Numbered from the stretch's first letter, positions 36,297-45,402 are shown. The stretch is 64,000 bases of DNA from Ruegeria halocynthiae (GCF_000743705.1 NZ_JQEZ01000003.1:607123-671122); one strand, 5' to 3'. The notes: generated by a model not told the origin, from the letters alone. Numbers and translations are program-made.

Positions 36297-38159
36297 ATGG
36301 AAACACTGGGTCTGACATTTGAGATGGTTGTCGTACTGGGATTGCTCGGGCTGACCATAGTGCTTTTTGTTTCTGAAATCGTGCGGGTTGATATTGCTGC
36401 CATCCTGATCATGGTCGCCTTGGGTCTGCTGACTGCGGTGCCGGGGTTGGAGAGCCTTGTTGATGTGCGTCACCTGTTCGACGGGTTTGCCAGCAACGCG
36501 GTCATCTCGATTATCGCTGTGATGATTATTGGCGCAGGTCTGGATCGAACCGGCGTGATGTCATCGGTCGCCGCGTGGATCACAAAGGTTGGCGGCGCCA
36601 CAGAAAACCGCATCATCGTACTGATCTCTGGTGCGGTGGGTGTGATTTCCAGCTTCATGCAGAATGTCGGGGCCGCGGCACTGTTTTTGCCCGTGGTCAG
36701 CCGTGTTTCAACCCGGACCGGCTTGCCAATGTCCAGGTTGCTGATGCCGATGGGCTTTTGTGCCATCCTTGGCGGGACCATGACGATGGTCGGGTCTTCG
36801 CCGTTGATTTTGCTAAACGATCTGATCGCTTCGATCAATGGCACTCTGCCCGCTGAAACGCAGATCGATACTTTCTCGCTCTTCTCGGTAACACCCGTCG
36901 GCATTTGTCTGCTGATCACCGGGTTGCTGTATTTCATCATTTTTGGCCGCTTTGTTCTGCCAACCATAGACTCGCCCGATGGCACGTCGGGGAACAGCAC
37001 GCTGGATTATGTCAACAACCTCTACCAGATCGACGGGCAGGTTCACGAAATCCGCATTCCCGAGGGCAGCAAACCGGTCGGTCGCACAATCGATGACCTG
37101 CAACGTGGCTATCATCTGCAGATCATTGCGACCCACTTTCAGGGGCACACCTACCCGGCCCCGCCGCGCAATGCGGAAATTACTGCACCCGCGACAATTG
37201 CCGTCATTGCCGACGAAAACGCCCTGCAAGCGTTTCTGGGTGACAATGAGCTGACCGAAGCCTCGGAACTGGATGAATTCGTCGAAACCCTCGGCGCTGG
37301 CAAGGCGGGTATCGCCGAGGTCGTCATCCCACCCGGGTCGAAACTGATCGGAAAAACCGGGCGCGAGTTGTGGTTGCGCAAGGTTTATGGCCTGTCACCG
37401 CTGGCCATCTACCGAGGCGGCGAAACATTGTCGCGCGATCAGGAAGATCTGGGTGAAATTCCCTATCTGGCCGGGGATACGCTGGTTTGCCACACGGCGT
37501 GGGATGCCCTCGCCCGGCTTGAGAAAGACAGCGACTTTGTCGTGGTGACCACCGATTTCCCGCATGAGGACCTGCGCCCCAAGAAGATCGGATGGGCGCT
37601 GTTGTTTTTCCTGATCGCGGTCAGCCTGATTCTGTTTTCCGATCTTCGGCTGTCTCTTTGCCTGCTGGTCGGTGCCATCGGGATGGTTGTCAGCCGCGTC
37701 CTCAGCATGGACGAGGCGTATAATGCCGTCAGTTGGCCCACGGTGTTCCTGTTGGCCAGCCTTATCCCGCTGGGACAAGCCGTGCAGGCCTCGGGCACCG
37801 CAGCATGGATTGCTGATCAGGTGCTGGCGGTGCTGGACGGGATGCCGATTTGGGTCATTCAGACCAGTGTTGCTGTGCTGGCGACGTTTTTCACTCTGGT
37901 GATGTCAAATGTCGGTGCGACCGTTTTGCTGGTGCCCTTGGCCGTCAACATAGCGTTGGGCGCTGGGGCTGATCCGGGTGTTTTTGCGCTGACGGTTGCA
38001 ATTGCGACGTCCAACTCGTTCCTTATCCCGACGCATCAGGTCAATGCGCTGCTGATGGGTCCCGGTGGCTATCGCGTGGTGGACTTCATGAAAGCGGGCG
38101 GGATCATGACGATCCTGTTCCTTATCGTGGCAATCGGTGCTTTGAACCTGCTGTGGTGA
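36297..38159 (+). CDS. SLC13-family anion transporter with two RCK_C domains
   Basis: 620 residues. The first about 220 and last about 190 residues are membrane-spanning halves of the SLC13/DASS (citrate transporter-like) fold, with the hairpin motifs SFMQNVGAAALFLPV and FTLVMSNVGATVLLVPL. Between them lie two TrkA-C (RCK_C) ligand-sensing domains, near residues 240-315 and 335-420 (EIRIPEGSKPVGRTI and VIPPGSKLIGKTGRELWL). This architecture is typical of plant and bacterial sulfate transporters. Its place behind xsc makes sulfite or sulfate export or uptake the best guess, but the terminator in between weakens that link. Confidence 0.85.
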   Translation: METLGLTFEMVVVLGLLGLTIVLFVSEIVRVDIAAILIMVALGLLTAVPGLESLVDVRHLFDGFASNAVISIIAVMIIGAGLDRTGVMSSVAAWITKVGGATENRIIVLISGAVGVISSFMQNVGAAALFLPVVSRVSTRTGLPMSRLLMPMGFCAILGGTMTMVGSSPLILLNDLIASINGTLPAETQIDTFSLFSVTPVGICLLITGLLYFIIFGRFVLPTIDSPDGTSGNSTLDYVNNLYQIDGQVHEIRIPEGSKPVGRTIDDLQRGYHLQIIATHFQGHTYPAPPRNAEITAPATIAVIADENALQAFLGDNELTEASELDEFVETLGAGKAGIAEVVIPPGSKLIGKTGRELWLRKVYGLSPLAIYRGGETLSRDQEDLGEIPYLAGDTLVCHTAWDALARLEKDSDFVVVTTDFPHEDLRPKKIGWALLFFLIAVSLILFSDLRLSLCLLVGAIGMVVSRVLSMDEAYNAVSWPTVFLLASLIPLGQAVQASGTAAWIADQVLAVLDGMPIWVIQTSVAVLATFFTLVMSNVGATVLLVPLAVNIALGAGADPGVFALTVAIATSNSFLIPTHQVNALLMGPGGYRVVDFMKAGGIMTILFLIVAIGALNLLW

Positions 38160-38193
38160 TTGCATGATCAGGTTCAGCCTTCACACACAAAAA

Positions 38194-38221
38194 GGACCTA
38201 TCCCGGCATAAGGGATAGGCC
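38194..38221 (-). terminator. Terminator of the DUF2147 gene
   Basis: On the minus strand GGCCTATCCC and GGGATAGGTCC form a stem with a 7-base loop followed by a run of five Ts. It lies between the convergent SLC13 and DUF2147 genes. Confidence 0.65.
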
Positions 38222-38243
38222 CAGCATTCCGTTCAGAAGTTGA

Positions 38244-38642
38244 TTACTTTGCCCGTGTCCAAGTGTCGGTGTCGCACAACAATCCACCCACGGCGCAGCC
38301 CTTGACCTTGAGGCTGCTGCCCTCGACCGTCATGCTGGCGCTATAGGTGCCATCGCTTTCGGGATCCCAGATTTTGCCGTCTTTATAGCTGCCGTTCCCT
38401 TCAGGCTGCATGTCATAAACCATGCGCTTGCCCTCGGCCTCGTAGCCCGCGTATTTTTCGCCCTGCGCGTTGTAGGCCCCTTTGATTGTGCCGCACACCA
38501 TGTCCTTGCAGGCCGCAAAACTGACAATCAGATGGTTGCCTTCCTTATCCGTGCTGGTTTTCCAGTCGCCATAGACCGATTCAGCCATACCCGCCACCGG
38601 CAGCACAGACACGGCAATTGCCGCAGCTAAAATCCGTTTCAT
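38244..38642 (-). CDS. Secreted DUF2147 protein
   Basis: 132 residues. Residues 1-20 are a signal peptide ending AGMA before ESVYGDW. The mature part is a complete DUF2147 domain: GDWKTSTDKEGNHLIVSF, CKDMVCGTI, GYKDGKIWDPESDGTYSAS-type core, and LKVKGC...LCDTDTWTR at the end, with paired cysteines that probably form disulfides in the periplasm. The domain is thought to be a small beta barrel of unknown function. The ATG at 38642 follows GGAG by 8 bases; the frame extends a few codons upstream to 38660, which was rejected. Confidence 0.88.
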   Translation of the reverse strand: MKRILAAAIAVSVLPVAGMAESVYGDWKTSTDKEGNHLIVSFAACKDMVCGTIKGAYNAQGEKYAGYEAEGKRMVYDMQPEGNGSYKDGKIWDPESDGTYSASMTVEGSSLKVKGCAVGGLLCDTDTWTRAK

Positions 38643-38720
38643 ATCAATCTTCTCCATCAAATATGGGGTATTCAGGCCGCTGCACCCAGCGGCCCGTCAA
38701 CCAGCTTCAATAAATATGCC

Positions 38721-39308
38721 TCAGATCTGACTGCGGCTAACACGAGAGATGGACGACGCAATATCCCCAACCAGCAGTTTGATCGCCTGCGACTGCGCCA
38801 GCGCATAGTCGTTGATCGAATCCGATGCGATCGGCACCGAGAAGTTGAACCGTTTGATCGTCTGAAGCGATCCGCCATTGGGCGAGGTCAGAAAGTATTG
38901 CCCGGTCAACTGCATGGTCTGCCCCGGAACGCCGACGAACCGGCGCACCTTCACATCCACGCGCACATCCGCAAGGCCCGAGAACGGCAGCGGCTCGGCC
39001 GCCACATCCGCCGACAGGGCCTGATCCAGCCCGACCGCCAGCAATTCAGTCATGGCACGGTCGGGATCATCCGCCCAGAACCCGTTGCGCGCAGGCCGCA
39101 GGACACCGTCCGCATCCTGCAGGTTAATCTCACTGTCCTGCGCATAGGTGGGCAAATCCAGCTTACCGACCTCAACCGCGCGGGCAGCGGTTCCCAATCT
39201 TTGCTCGACACTGATTTCCGGCAGCAAATACCGCTGGGAATTGTTCCCGCAGGCCGCCAGCAGCACAATGACCGGGACAAGCGCGGCTTTCAAAACAAAT
39301 TTCCGCAT
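38721..39308 (-). CDS. pqiC: PqiC-type intermembrane-transport auxiliary lipoprotein
   Basis: 195 residues with a lipoprotein signal: LLAAC with the lipidated cysteine at residue 20. The mature protein shows the ABC-type transport auxiliary fold (RYLLPEISVEQRL, LADVRVDVKVRRFVG, QLTGQYFL), as in PqiC. In E. coli PqiC is anchored in the outer membrane and docks on the PqiB needle spanning the periplasm. It ends the leftward operon pqiA1-pqiA2-pqiB-pqiC, starting 3 bases after pqiB. Confidence 0.87.
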   Translation of the reverse strand: MRKFVLKAALVPVIVLLAACGNNSQRYLLPEISVEQRLGTAARAVEVGKLDLPTYAQDSEINLQDADGVLRPARNGFWADDPDRAMTELLAVGLDQALSADVAAEPLPFSGLADVRVDVKVRRFVGVPGQTMQLTGQYFLTSPNGGSLQTIKRFNFSVPIASDSINDYALAQSQAIKLLVGDIASSISRVSRSQI

Positions 39309-39311
39309 CGT

Positions 39312-41402
39312 TTACCTTCCAACTATCAGAGAATTAGGATTACGCCGGATCGCCTGCACCAACGCATTTAGGGATTGAACCGTCTGGCGGATATCCCCGA
39401 TGGCCGCGCGAACCTCGCGGTTGACGGGCGATGCCGGGCCATAGGCGCCAATCGTGGCTTCGGCGGTATCGGCCAGATCATCCAGCCGCTGCGCCAGTTC
39501 CGGCAGGGTTGTGGCCGCTTTGGCGATCTCATCCGCTGCGTTTCCGGCCGAGGCCAGCGCCCGGTTCAGGTTTTCAGCCGCACCACCAGCACGCAGTTCC
39601 GCCAGCGTGTCGCGCACCTGTTCCAACGCGCCCGACAGGGCCGCGGGTACATCCTGTGTCGCATCGCTGCTGATGAAACTATCAGCCGAGGCCAGCACGT
39701 TGTTCACAGATTCCACCGTGGTTTCCACCGGCAGATCGTGAACCTTGGCAATCACGGCGTCGATGTCTTCGACAAGCCCCGGAATCTGATCGCTTGCGGT
39801 CGACACGTTTGACGTGATCGTACGCAGGTTTTCCAGCGAAGACACAAGCGCATCAACGCCCTTGCGTTCCTCAAACTCGCCCAACATCGTCTCGACGGTC
39901 GAAATCACCTGGTTCAGCTTTTTAGGCAATTCCTGCGTTGCTTCGGCCCCGGCGATCGAGTTTACGTTGCCCAGCAGCGCGTTGACCGTAGCCGGGATTT
40001 CCTTGGTGTCCTTGTCGGCAACGATGGCGTCGATGTCCGAGACCAATTGGATCATCCGATCCATCAACTCTTCGACCGGCAGTTTAGCCACGCGGTCCAG
40101 CACGCCCTCGGCCGCAATTCGCAGCGTGTCGGGCGGTGTGGGGACCGTTGGCAAGATCGGCAACGGGTGCCCGGTGCGCTGGAACACAGCCGGCGGCAGA
40201 GAGGGATCTTCGAACAATTCGACATGCAAACCGCCCGACAGCAGCGAGTTCGGCTTTAGCCGCGCCCGCAACCCGCCATCGCGGACATATTCTTCGAGCA
40301 GATCAAGAACCTCGTTGGGGTTCTCGATATCCGTGATGCCCAACCGCGACGGCTGAATCGTATAGGTGACCAGCAGCCAGGCTTCATCACCCTCTTCTGC
40401 GCTTTCAGGGTCATAGACCGAAAGCTCCTTGACTTCGCCAACCTTGAGGCCGCGATAATCCACAATGGCACCTTCGCGCAGACCTTTGAGCGATCCCTCA
40501 AACGGCGACGCCACCGTCACGGTTGCCCGCAAATCGTCGTCAAAGCGGCTGTCCTTGGCGGCCTCTTGATTGGGATACAGGTCAAAACGCGTGGTTTCTG
40601 TGATGCGTTCTCCGCCCGAGATGCTGGTATCGAAGGACACCCCACCGGCCAGCAGCGACGACAGGCTTTCCACATTCACTTTCAGACCAGCCTCGCCCAG
40701 ATCAACTTCGATACCCGAAGCGTTCCAGAACCGGGTGCCCGTGTTCACCAGCTTGTCATAGGGTTCTTCGATGAAGGCGGTGATCACGATCAACCCTCCA
40801 TCTTCGCTCAGCGACACGCCTTCGATCTTACCGACTTTGATGCCTTTGTGCAGAACCGGTGCCCCGACAGACACCGAACCGGATTCGGTCGACGTCAGTG
40901 TGATCTGAAGCCCTTTTGCATTGGGTGCAATGATCGGTGCCTTGGCCTCGGCCACAAAACGATCCTGGCGCTCACCAGGCTCAGCATCCCATTCGCCGTT
41001 GATGTAGGCACCGGACAACAATGTATCGAGTCCAGACACGCCCTCGGCCGACACCTCAGCCTTGACCAGCCAGAACTTTGCCTTGTCATCCAGATATCGC
41101 GCCATGTCCCGGCGCACATCCACTGTCACGTCCACATGGCTGAGGTCATCGGCAAAATCGACTGCGCTGACTGAACCCACAACCACATCGCGGTACTTCA
41201 GCTGGGTTTTACCCGCCTCAATCCCGCTGGCCTCGGGGAACTCGATGGTGATCTGGATGTCGGCTTCCAGAAAACTCTGCACCGCCAGACCAAGCGAACC
41301 TACAAGCGCCAATACTGGTATCAGCCAGATCAGGGACACGCCACGCAACCAACCCTTGCGGGGCTCGTGGACCTCTAACTTCGATGGGTTTGCATCACTC
41401 AT
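39312..41402 (-). CDS. pqiB: Intermembrane lipid transport protein PqiB (multi-MlaD)
   Basis: 696 residues. One N-terminal membrane segment (about 22-45, LIWLIPVLALVGSLGLAV) is followed by three MCE/MlaD domains, each opening with a pattern like ASGIEAGKTQLKYRDVVVG (first near 58), GSVSVGAPVLHKGIKVG (near 175), and REGAIVDYRGLKVGEV (near 300). The last about 240 residues are a long helical, coiled-coil-like needle. PqiB stacks MCE rings into a tunnel that moves lipids between the membranes. Its ATG overlaps the pqiA2 stop as TAATG. Confidence 0.92.
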   Translation of the reverse strand: MSDANPSKLEVHEPRKGWLRGVSLIWLIPVLALVGSLGLAVQSFLEADIQITIEFPEASGIEAGKTQLKYRDVVVGSVSAVDFADDLSHVDVTVDVRRDMARYLDDKAKFWLVKAEVSAEGVSGLDTLLSGAYINGEWDAEPGERQDRFVAEAKAPIIAPNAKGLQITLTSTESGSVSVGAPVLHKGIKVGKIEGVSLSEDGGLIVITAFIEEPYDKLVNTGTRFWNASGIEVDLGEAGLKVNVESLSSLLAGGVSFDTSISGGERITETTRFDLYPNQEAAKDSRFDDDLRATVTVASPFEGSLKGLREGAIVDYRGLKVGEVKELSVYDPESAEEGDEAWLLVTYTIQPSRLGITDIENPNEVLDLLEEYVRDGGLRARLKPNSLLSGGLHVELFEDPSLPPAVFQRTGHPLPILPTVPTPPDTLRIAAEGVLDRVAKLPVEELMDRMIQLVSDIDAIVADKDTKEIPATVNALLGNVNSIAGAEATQELPKKLNQVISTVETMLGEFEERKGVDALVSSLENLRTITSNVSTASDQIPGLVEDIDAVIAKVHDLPVETTVESVNNVLASADSFISSDATQDVPAALSGALEQVRDTLAELRAGGAAENLNRALASAGNAADEIAKAATTLPELAQRLDDLADTAEATIGAYGPASPVNREVRAAIGDIRQTVQSLNALVQAIRRNPNSLIVGR

Positions 41403-42010
41403 TATTTTCGTTCCTTAGGTGTCTGATCCCAAATCAGTTTGGTGTCGATGCTTTGCGCCGAGATCATGGTAAAGATCACCGACAACGCAAAACAGACCGA
41501 CCCGGGACCGGGCAGAATTGAGATGATGGCGCCAAGGCGGATCAATCCCGCCATAAGCGCCACAACAAAGACGTCGATCATTGACCAGCGTCCGATGAAT
41601 TCGACAAGTTCGTACAGCACCAGCCGCGCGTGTGCGCTCAGGTCCCAGCGGAACCGGATACTGAGGATCAAAAAGCCGATGATCAGAAATTTGGTGATCG
41701 GGATAATCAGACTGGCCGCCAGGATGACGGTCGCAACCAGAAAATCGCCCTTTTTGTAAAACAGGATCACCCCTTCGATGATCGTATGACCGTCGTCGCT
41801 GCCCAGCACCCGGTTGGTCAGCAGCGGAAACATGTTCGCCGGGATATAGAAGACCAGACCGGTGATCAGCCAGGCCCAGGTGTTCTGCAGGCTGTTGGGT
41901 TTGCGTGACCGGAGCCCCGCACCGCAGGTCCGGCATTCGCGGAGCGACGGCTCATGTACCGTTCCGCACTTATGGCAGCCGACAAGACCGGATTCACGTG
42001 CGCTGATCAT
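41402..42010 (-). CDS. pqiA: Paraquat-inducible protein A domain, second half (PqiA2)
   Basis: 202 residues: an N-terminal zinc-ribbon-like pair of C-x-x-C motifs (CHKC and CRTC) followed by four membrane segments (LITGLVFYIPANMFPLLT, VATVILAASLIIPITKFLI, and two more). This is the PqiA domain, which in E. coli occurs twice in one chain. Here the two copies are separate genes overlapping by four bases (ATGA). PqiA is the inner-membrane partner of PqiB. The ATG at 42010 was chosen by domain start and overlap. Confidence 0.88.
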   Translation of the reverse strand: MISARESGLVGCHKCGTVHEPSLRECRTCGAGLRSRKPNSLQNTWAWLITGLVFYIPANMFPLLTNRVLGSDDGHTIIEGVILFYKKGDFLVATVILAASLIIPITKFLIIGFLILSIRFRWDLSAHARLVLYELVEFIGRWSMIDVFVVALMAGLIRLGAIISILPGPGSVCFALSVIFTMISAQSIDTKLIWDQTPKERK

Positions 42011-42645
42011 GGCTGAACCTTTTTGATTGTTTGCCAGATCGTCCAGCGGCAGACCGACGCGTTTTGAAACGCGACCACCAGCACCAGAACGCAAAACAGC
42101 CAGAACGAGGTGCCAAACGACACTTTGGCCAGACCGCCGATCTTGATCAGCGACACCACTGTTCCAAGGATGAAAATCTCGGTCATTGTCCAGGGCGTCA
42201 GCGTTTCGGCCAGGGCAAAGGCGCGTTTGGCATGGGGCAACGGCGGTTTTCCGTTGCGCAGCGGCCAGATCGTATAGATCAACAGCCCCGCCCGCAGCAT
42301 CGGCAGGGCCACGACAAACAACAACACGCAAAGCCCCAGCAACTGGTACCAGCCCTGCGAAAACGCCATGATCAGATCAACGATCGAGGCCTGACGTTCC
42401 AGCCCGGCCTTGGACATGCCAAGAAACGGAAAACTCAGCGCGCCGATCATCAGCATCACCGAGGCCAGAGACAGCGCAATGGTCCGATCCATCGAATCCG
42501 CCTTTGGCGAAATCAAGGTCGTATGGCAGCGCACGCATTTTGCCCGCTGCCCAGGCCGGATATCTTCCACCTCGTGCAGAAGATCACAGCTTGGGCAGGC
42601 GATCACACCATCCAGATTTTTTGGGGCTTCGGGCATAAGGGTCAT
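42007..42645 (-). CDS. pqiA: Paraquat-inducible protein A domain, first half (PqiA1)
   Basis: 212 residues, the leading gene of the operon. Two C-x-x-C pairs (CPSC and CVRC, residues 17-40) form the zinc-ribbon-like head; four membrane segments follow (SLASVMLMIGALSFPFLG, LLGLCVLLFVVALPML, MTEIFILGTVVSLIKIGGL, FWLFCVLVLVVAFQN). With PqiA2 it makes up the equivalent of a full-length PqiA. A closely spaced second ATG at 42636 is possible. Confidence 0.88.
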   Translation of the reverse strand: MTLMPEAPKNLDGVIACPSCDLLHEVEDIRPGQRAKCVRCHTTLISPKADSMDRTIALSLASVMLMIGALSFPFLGMSKAGLERQASIVDLIMAFSQGWYQLLGLCVLLFVVALPMLRAGLLIYTIWPLRNGKPPLPHAKRAFALAETLTPWTMTEIFILGTVVSLIKIGGLAKVSFGTSFWLFCVLVLVVAFQNASVCRWTIWQTIKKVQP

Positions 42646-42695
42646 TCCAGCCGGGCCGCATCTGTTTCAAACACATGCGGCGCGGCATTTTTCAA

Positions 42696-43250
42696 TTACT
42701 CAAGGTTGATGACGATGGACGCCGGGTACAGATAGGCAAACCCTGTTTCATTGGACAGCAGATCCACGCCTACAAAAGTCGGATCGGCAATGCTGGCGAT
42801 CTGCGAGTCGGGATTGTCGCGATAGGTATAGCCCCGCGTGGCTGTGCGCCCATCGGCGCTGGTGCAATCCGCGATCAGAAAATCGTCTGTGCGTTTCACT
42901 TTCAGGGCCTTGGGCAACTGCACATCGCTCAGGACAACTTTGCTACCGGCGGGAACAGATTGCAGCGGAATTCCTTCTTCCCATGCCTTCTTCTTGCCGA
43001 TGATCAACGCAACATCGTTGCGGTGTTTGCGGGCCGCATCAATGTTTTTCCATTGTTCTTTGGGCAGCGCGTAAATGTCGCAAACGGCCCCTTTGGGCAC
43101 ACTGTAGACATCGACAGTCTGGCTAAGCTGGGCGGCACTGTTTTGGTATTGTTCTTCACATGCAGAAACAAGCGTGACAGCAGCCAATACCAAAGGCACA
43201 GCCGTCCACCGGGTTTTAGAACATTTGCAATCAATCTGCTGACTTTTCAT
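42696..43250 (-). CDS. Lipoprotein with PEGA-like region, paralog A
   Basis: 184 residues. A lipoprotein signal ends LVSAC, with lipid-modified cysteine near residue 31, preceded by a Cys-containing leader (IDCKCSK). The mature part has VYSVPKGAVCDIY, resembling the S-x-P-x-G-A core of PEGA domains, and a closing DPTFVGVDLLSNETGFAYLYP. A paralog with the same order of motifs lies at 47140-47676, on the other side of three hydrolase genes. AAGGA precedes the ATG at 43250; the frame upstream (to 43331) was rejected. Function unknown; probably an envelope protein. Confidence 0.82.
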   Translation of the reverse strand: MKSQQIDCKCSKTRWTAVPLVLAAVTLVSACEEQYQNSAAQLSQTVDVYSVPKGAVCDIYALPKEQWKNIDAARKHRNDVALIIGKKKAWEEGIPLQSVPAGSKVVLSDVQLPKALKVKRTDDFLIADCTSADGRTATRGYTYRDNPDSQIASIADPTFVGVDLLSNETGFAYLYPASIVINLE

Positions 43251-43334
43251 TTCCAAGTCCTTGTGTGTTGTCCTCTGGCCCATGGGCATCGGAGTGTGTT
43301 TGTTACTCGTAACCCTGCGGGTCAATACCATTCC

Positions 43335-44300
43335 TCAATCGTCGCCCTGATAGACTTCGTGCAGAAAGTCCGTCACGTCGGCGGCGCTTTGTTCCGTGTT
43401 CTCCATGAATACCATGTGCCCGACATTCGGATAGACCTTAAGCCGCACATCCGGTAACTCATGTTCAAATTTTCGGGCGAATTCCAGGGGAACCACGGGG
43501 TCTTTGTCCCCCCACAGGACCAACGTCGGGAATGTCAGCCGATCCAGACCGCTGACGTTGACATACGCATTCAAAGAATGCGCCAGCAGCTCCACCATCA
43601 CACCACGGTTTTTCTTGTAGCGCAGCAAGTTGTAGACCTTGTCGACATAGGCGTCGGTGTTGGCTGACTTGTTATAGAAGTATAGGTCAACGGTTTCCCG
43701 CACCACATCGCGGTTCTGCAAAAATGGCAGCAACGTCCGTGAAAGGCCGAGTTTGGCCCATATTGCCAGCTCTTTTTCATCTTCCGGGATCTTGTCATCG
43801 GGTGGCCGGAACCCACCCGACGCGACCAGAACCATCGCCTTGGGCTGATCCGGATAGGCCAGCGCGTATCGCAGGGCGCTGTCGCCACCAAAGGAATGCG
43901 CGATGATGGTAAAATCCTTCAGGCCCAGTTCGTTGACGACATCGCGGATAAATTCGGCAAAGCGCGACGGGCGGTACCGTTCGTTGATCAGCGGATCCGT
44001 CAACCCATGCCCCGGAAAGTCAACCAGATGCAGGCGGTATTTCCCCTCAAGCGCGGGCAGCCAGGGTTTCCAGTCATCCAAAGACCCGCCAGCGCCGTGA
44101 ATCATCAACACTGCAGGCCCGTCCGGGTTCCCAAGCACACGGTAGTTTACCTGCATCGGCCCCGGCAACGTCAGGGTTTCGTATTCATATTCCGACAACG
44201 CCTCGCGGGACAGGCTGGTCGTTCCGTTGAACATCAACCAGACATAGCCCGCACCCAGAAGTGCGGCCAAACCGGCGATGATGTAGGCGAGTATTTTCAC
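43335..44300 (-). CDS. Membrane-anchored alpha/beta hydrolase 1
   Basis: 321 residues starting at GTG 44300, which follows AAGGA. Residues 3-22 form a membrane anchor; then SLSREALSEY, a short motif shared with the next two hydrolases. The core has IHGAGGSLDDW (oxyanion), nucleophile Ser136 in AHSFGGD, WGDKDPVV (acid) and GHMVFMEN (histidine). The family contains lipases, esterases and haloalkane-cleaving enzymes; the anchor places it facing the periplasm. It is the last of three tandem paralogs on this strand. The substrate cannot be stated. Confidence 0.87.
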   Translation of the reverse strand: MKILAYIIAGLAALLGAGYVWLMFNGTTSLSREALSEYEYETLTLPGPMQVNYRVLGNPDGPAVLMIHGAGGSLDDWKPWLPALEGKYRLHLVDFPGHGLTDPLINERYRPSRFAEFIRDVVNELGLKDFTIIAHSFGGDSALRYALAYPDQPKAMVLVASGGFRPPDDKIPEDEKELAIWAKLGLSRTLLPFLQNRDVVRETVDLYFYNKSANTDAYVDKVYNLLRYKKNRGVMVELLAHSLNAYVNVSGLDRLTFPTLVLWGDKDPVVPLEFARKFEHELPDVRLKVYPNVGHMVFMENTEQSAADVTDFLHEVYQGDD

Positions 44301-44316
44301 GAGCCGTTCCTTACAT

Positions 44317-45318
44317 TTATTCCGGCAAGGTGCCGGACGCCTCGGAGTGTGGCTGAGCTGGACTCTCAATTTCGGACAAAAAGGCACGCAGGTCGTTTAC
44401 GGACTCGTCGGGGTTTTCCATCATCAGCATGTGACCGACACCCGGATACATTCTGAGCGTCGCGTTCGGCAGCTCGGATTCAAAGCGATAGGCAAATTCA
44501 GGCAAGGCGATGGTGTCCTTGTCGCCCCAAAGGATCAGCGTCGGAATGCCGATACGGTCAAGGCCGGACACATCGGTGTATCCCGCGATGGAATGGACCA
44601 GCAGTTTGACCAGCACACCCCGGTTCTTTTCATAGCGCAGTAGATTATAGACCTTGTCGGTATATGCCTCGGTATTGACCGAGGCGTCGTGGAAATAGCT
44701 TTCCATCCCCTCTTTCACCGATGCCCGGTCCTGCAGGAACGGCAGAAGCTTTTGCACAACCGGGTTCGCGGCCCATTCCAGCAACTCTTTTTCCGTGTCG
44801 GAAATCTGATCGTCGCGCGGCATGAACCCGCCGGACGAGACAAGAACCATGGCCACTGGGGTGTCCGGGTTGTCCAGCACATAGCGCACCACGCTGTCAC
44901 CGCCAAAGGAATGGCCGACAATCACGAAATCCTGCAGATCCAGTGCCGCGACGACATCCTTGATGAACACGGCGAACCGCTTTGGTCCGTAGTCGTCATC
45001 AGGCAGCGGGTCGGTCAACCCATGCCCGGGCAAGTCGATGCTGACAATGTAGTAATCCGGCTCTAGCGTGGGCAGCCAGACATTCCAATCGTCGATAGAG
45101 CCGCCGCCGCCATGTACCATCAACAGCGTCTGCCCTTGCGGATTGCCCTGAACGCGATAGTTCACGTTCATACCGTCAGGCAGAACCAGCGTGTCATAGT
45201 CATAAAGCGCCAGGTCTTCGCGGCTGAGGCTGGTAACGGCGATTGACCAGAACCAGATTGCACCGGCCCCGATCAATACACCTATTGCAATCGCTAGATA
45301 TTTTAGCGTTTTCAACAT
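44317..45318 (-). CDS. Membrane-anchored alpha/beta hydrolase 2
   Basis: 333 residues, closely similar to the neighbour at 43335-44300. Membrane anchor at 5-27, then SLSREDLALYDYDTLVLP, VHGGGGSIDDWNVWLP, nucleophile Ser137 in GHSFGGD, WGDKDTIALPEF and GHMLMMEN. The high similarity, same order of motifs and 16-base spacing point to a tandem duplication. The C-terminus extends beyond its neighbour by a short hydrophilic tail (PAQPHSEASGTLPE). Confidence 0.87.
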   Translation of the reverse strand: MLKTLKYLAIAIGVLIGAGAIWFWSIAVTSLSREDLALYDYDTLVLPDGMNVNYRVQGNPQGQTLLMVHGGGGSIDDWNVWLPTLEPDYYIVSIDLPGHGLTDPLPDDDYGPKRFAVFIKDVVAALDLQDFVIVGHSFGGDSVVRYVLDNPDTPVAMVLVSSGGFMPRDDQISDTEKELLEWAANPVVQKLLPFLQDRASVKEGMESYFHDASVNTEAYTDKVYNLLRYEKNRGVLVKLLVHSIAGYTDVSGLDRIGIPTLILWGDKDTIALPEFAYRFESELPNATLRMYPGVGHMLMMENPDESVNDLRAFLSEIESPAQPHSEASGTLPE

Positions 45319-45402
45319 TCAAAAGCTCTCGCACAGACGCTCAGCGTTCGGATTTGCGGATACTATGACCCGGACATTACCGAAACGCATCGCACCGATG
45401 GG

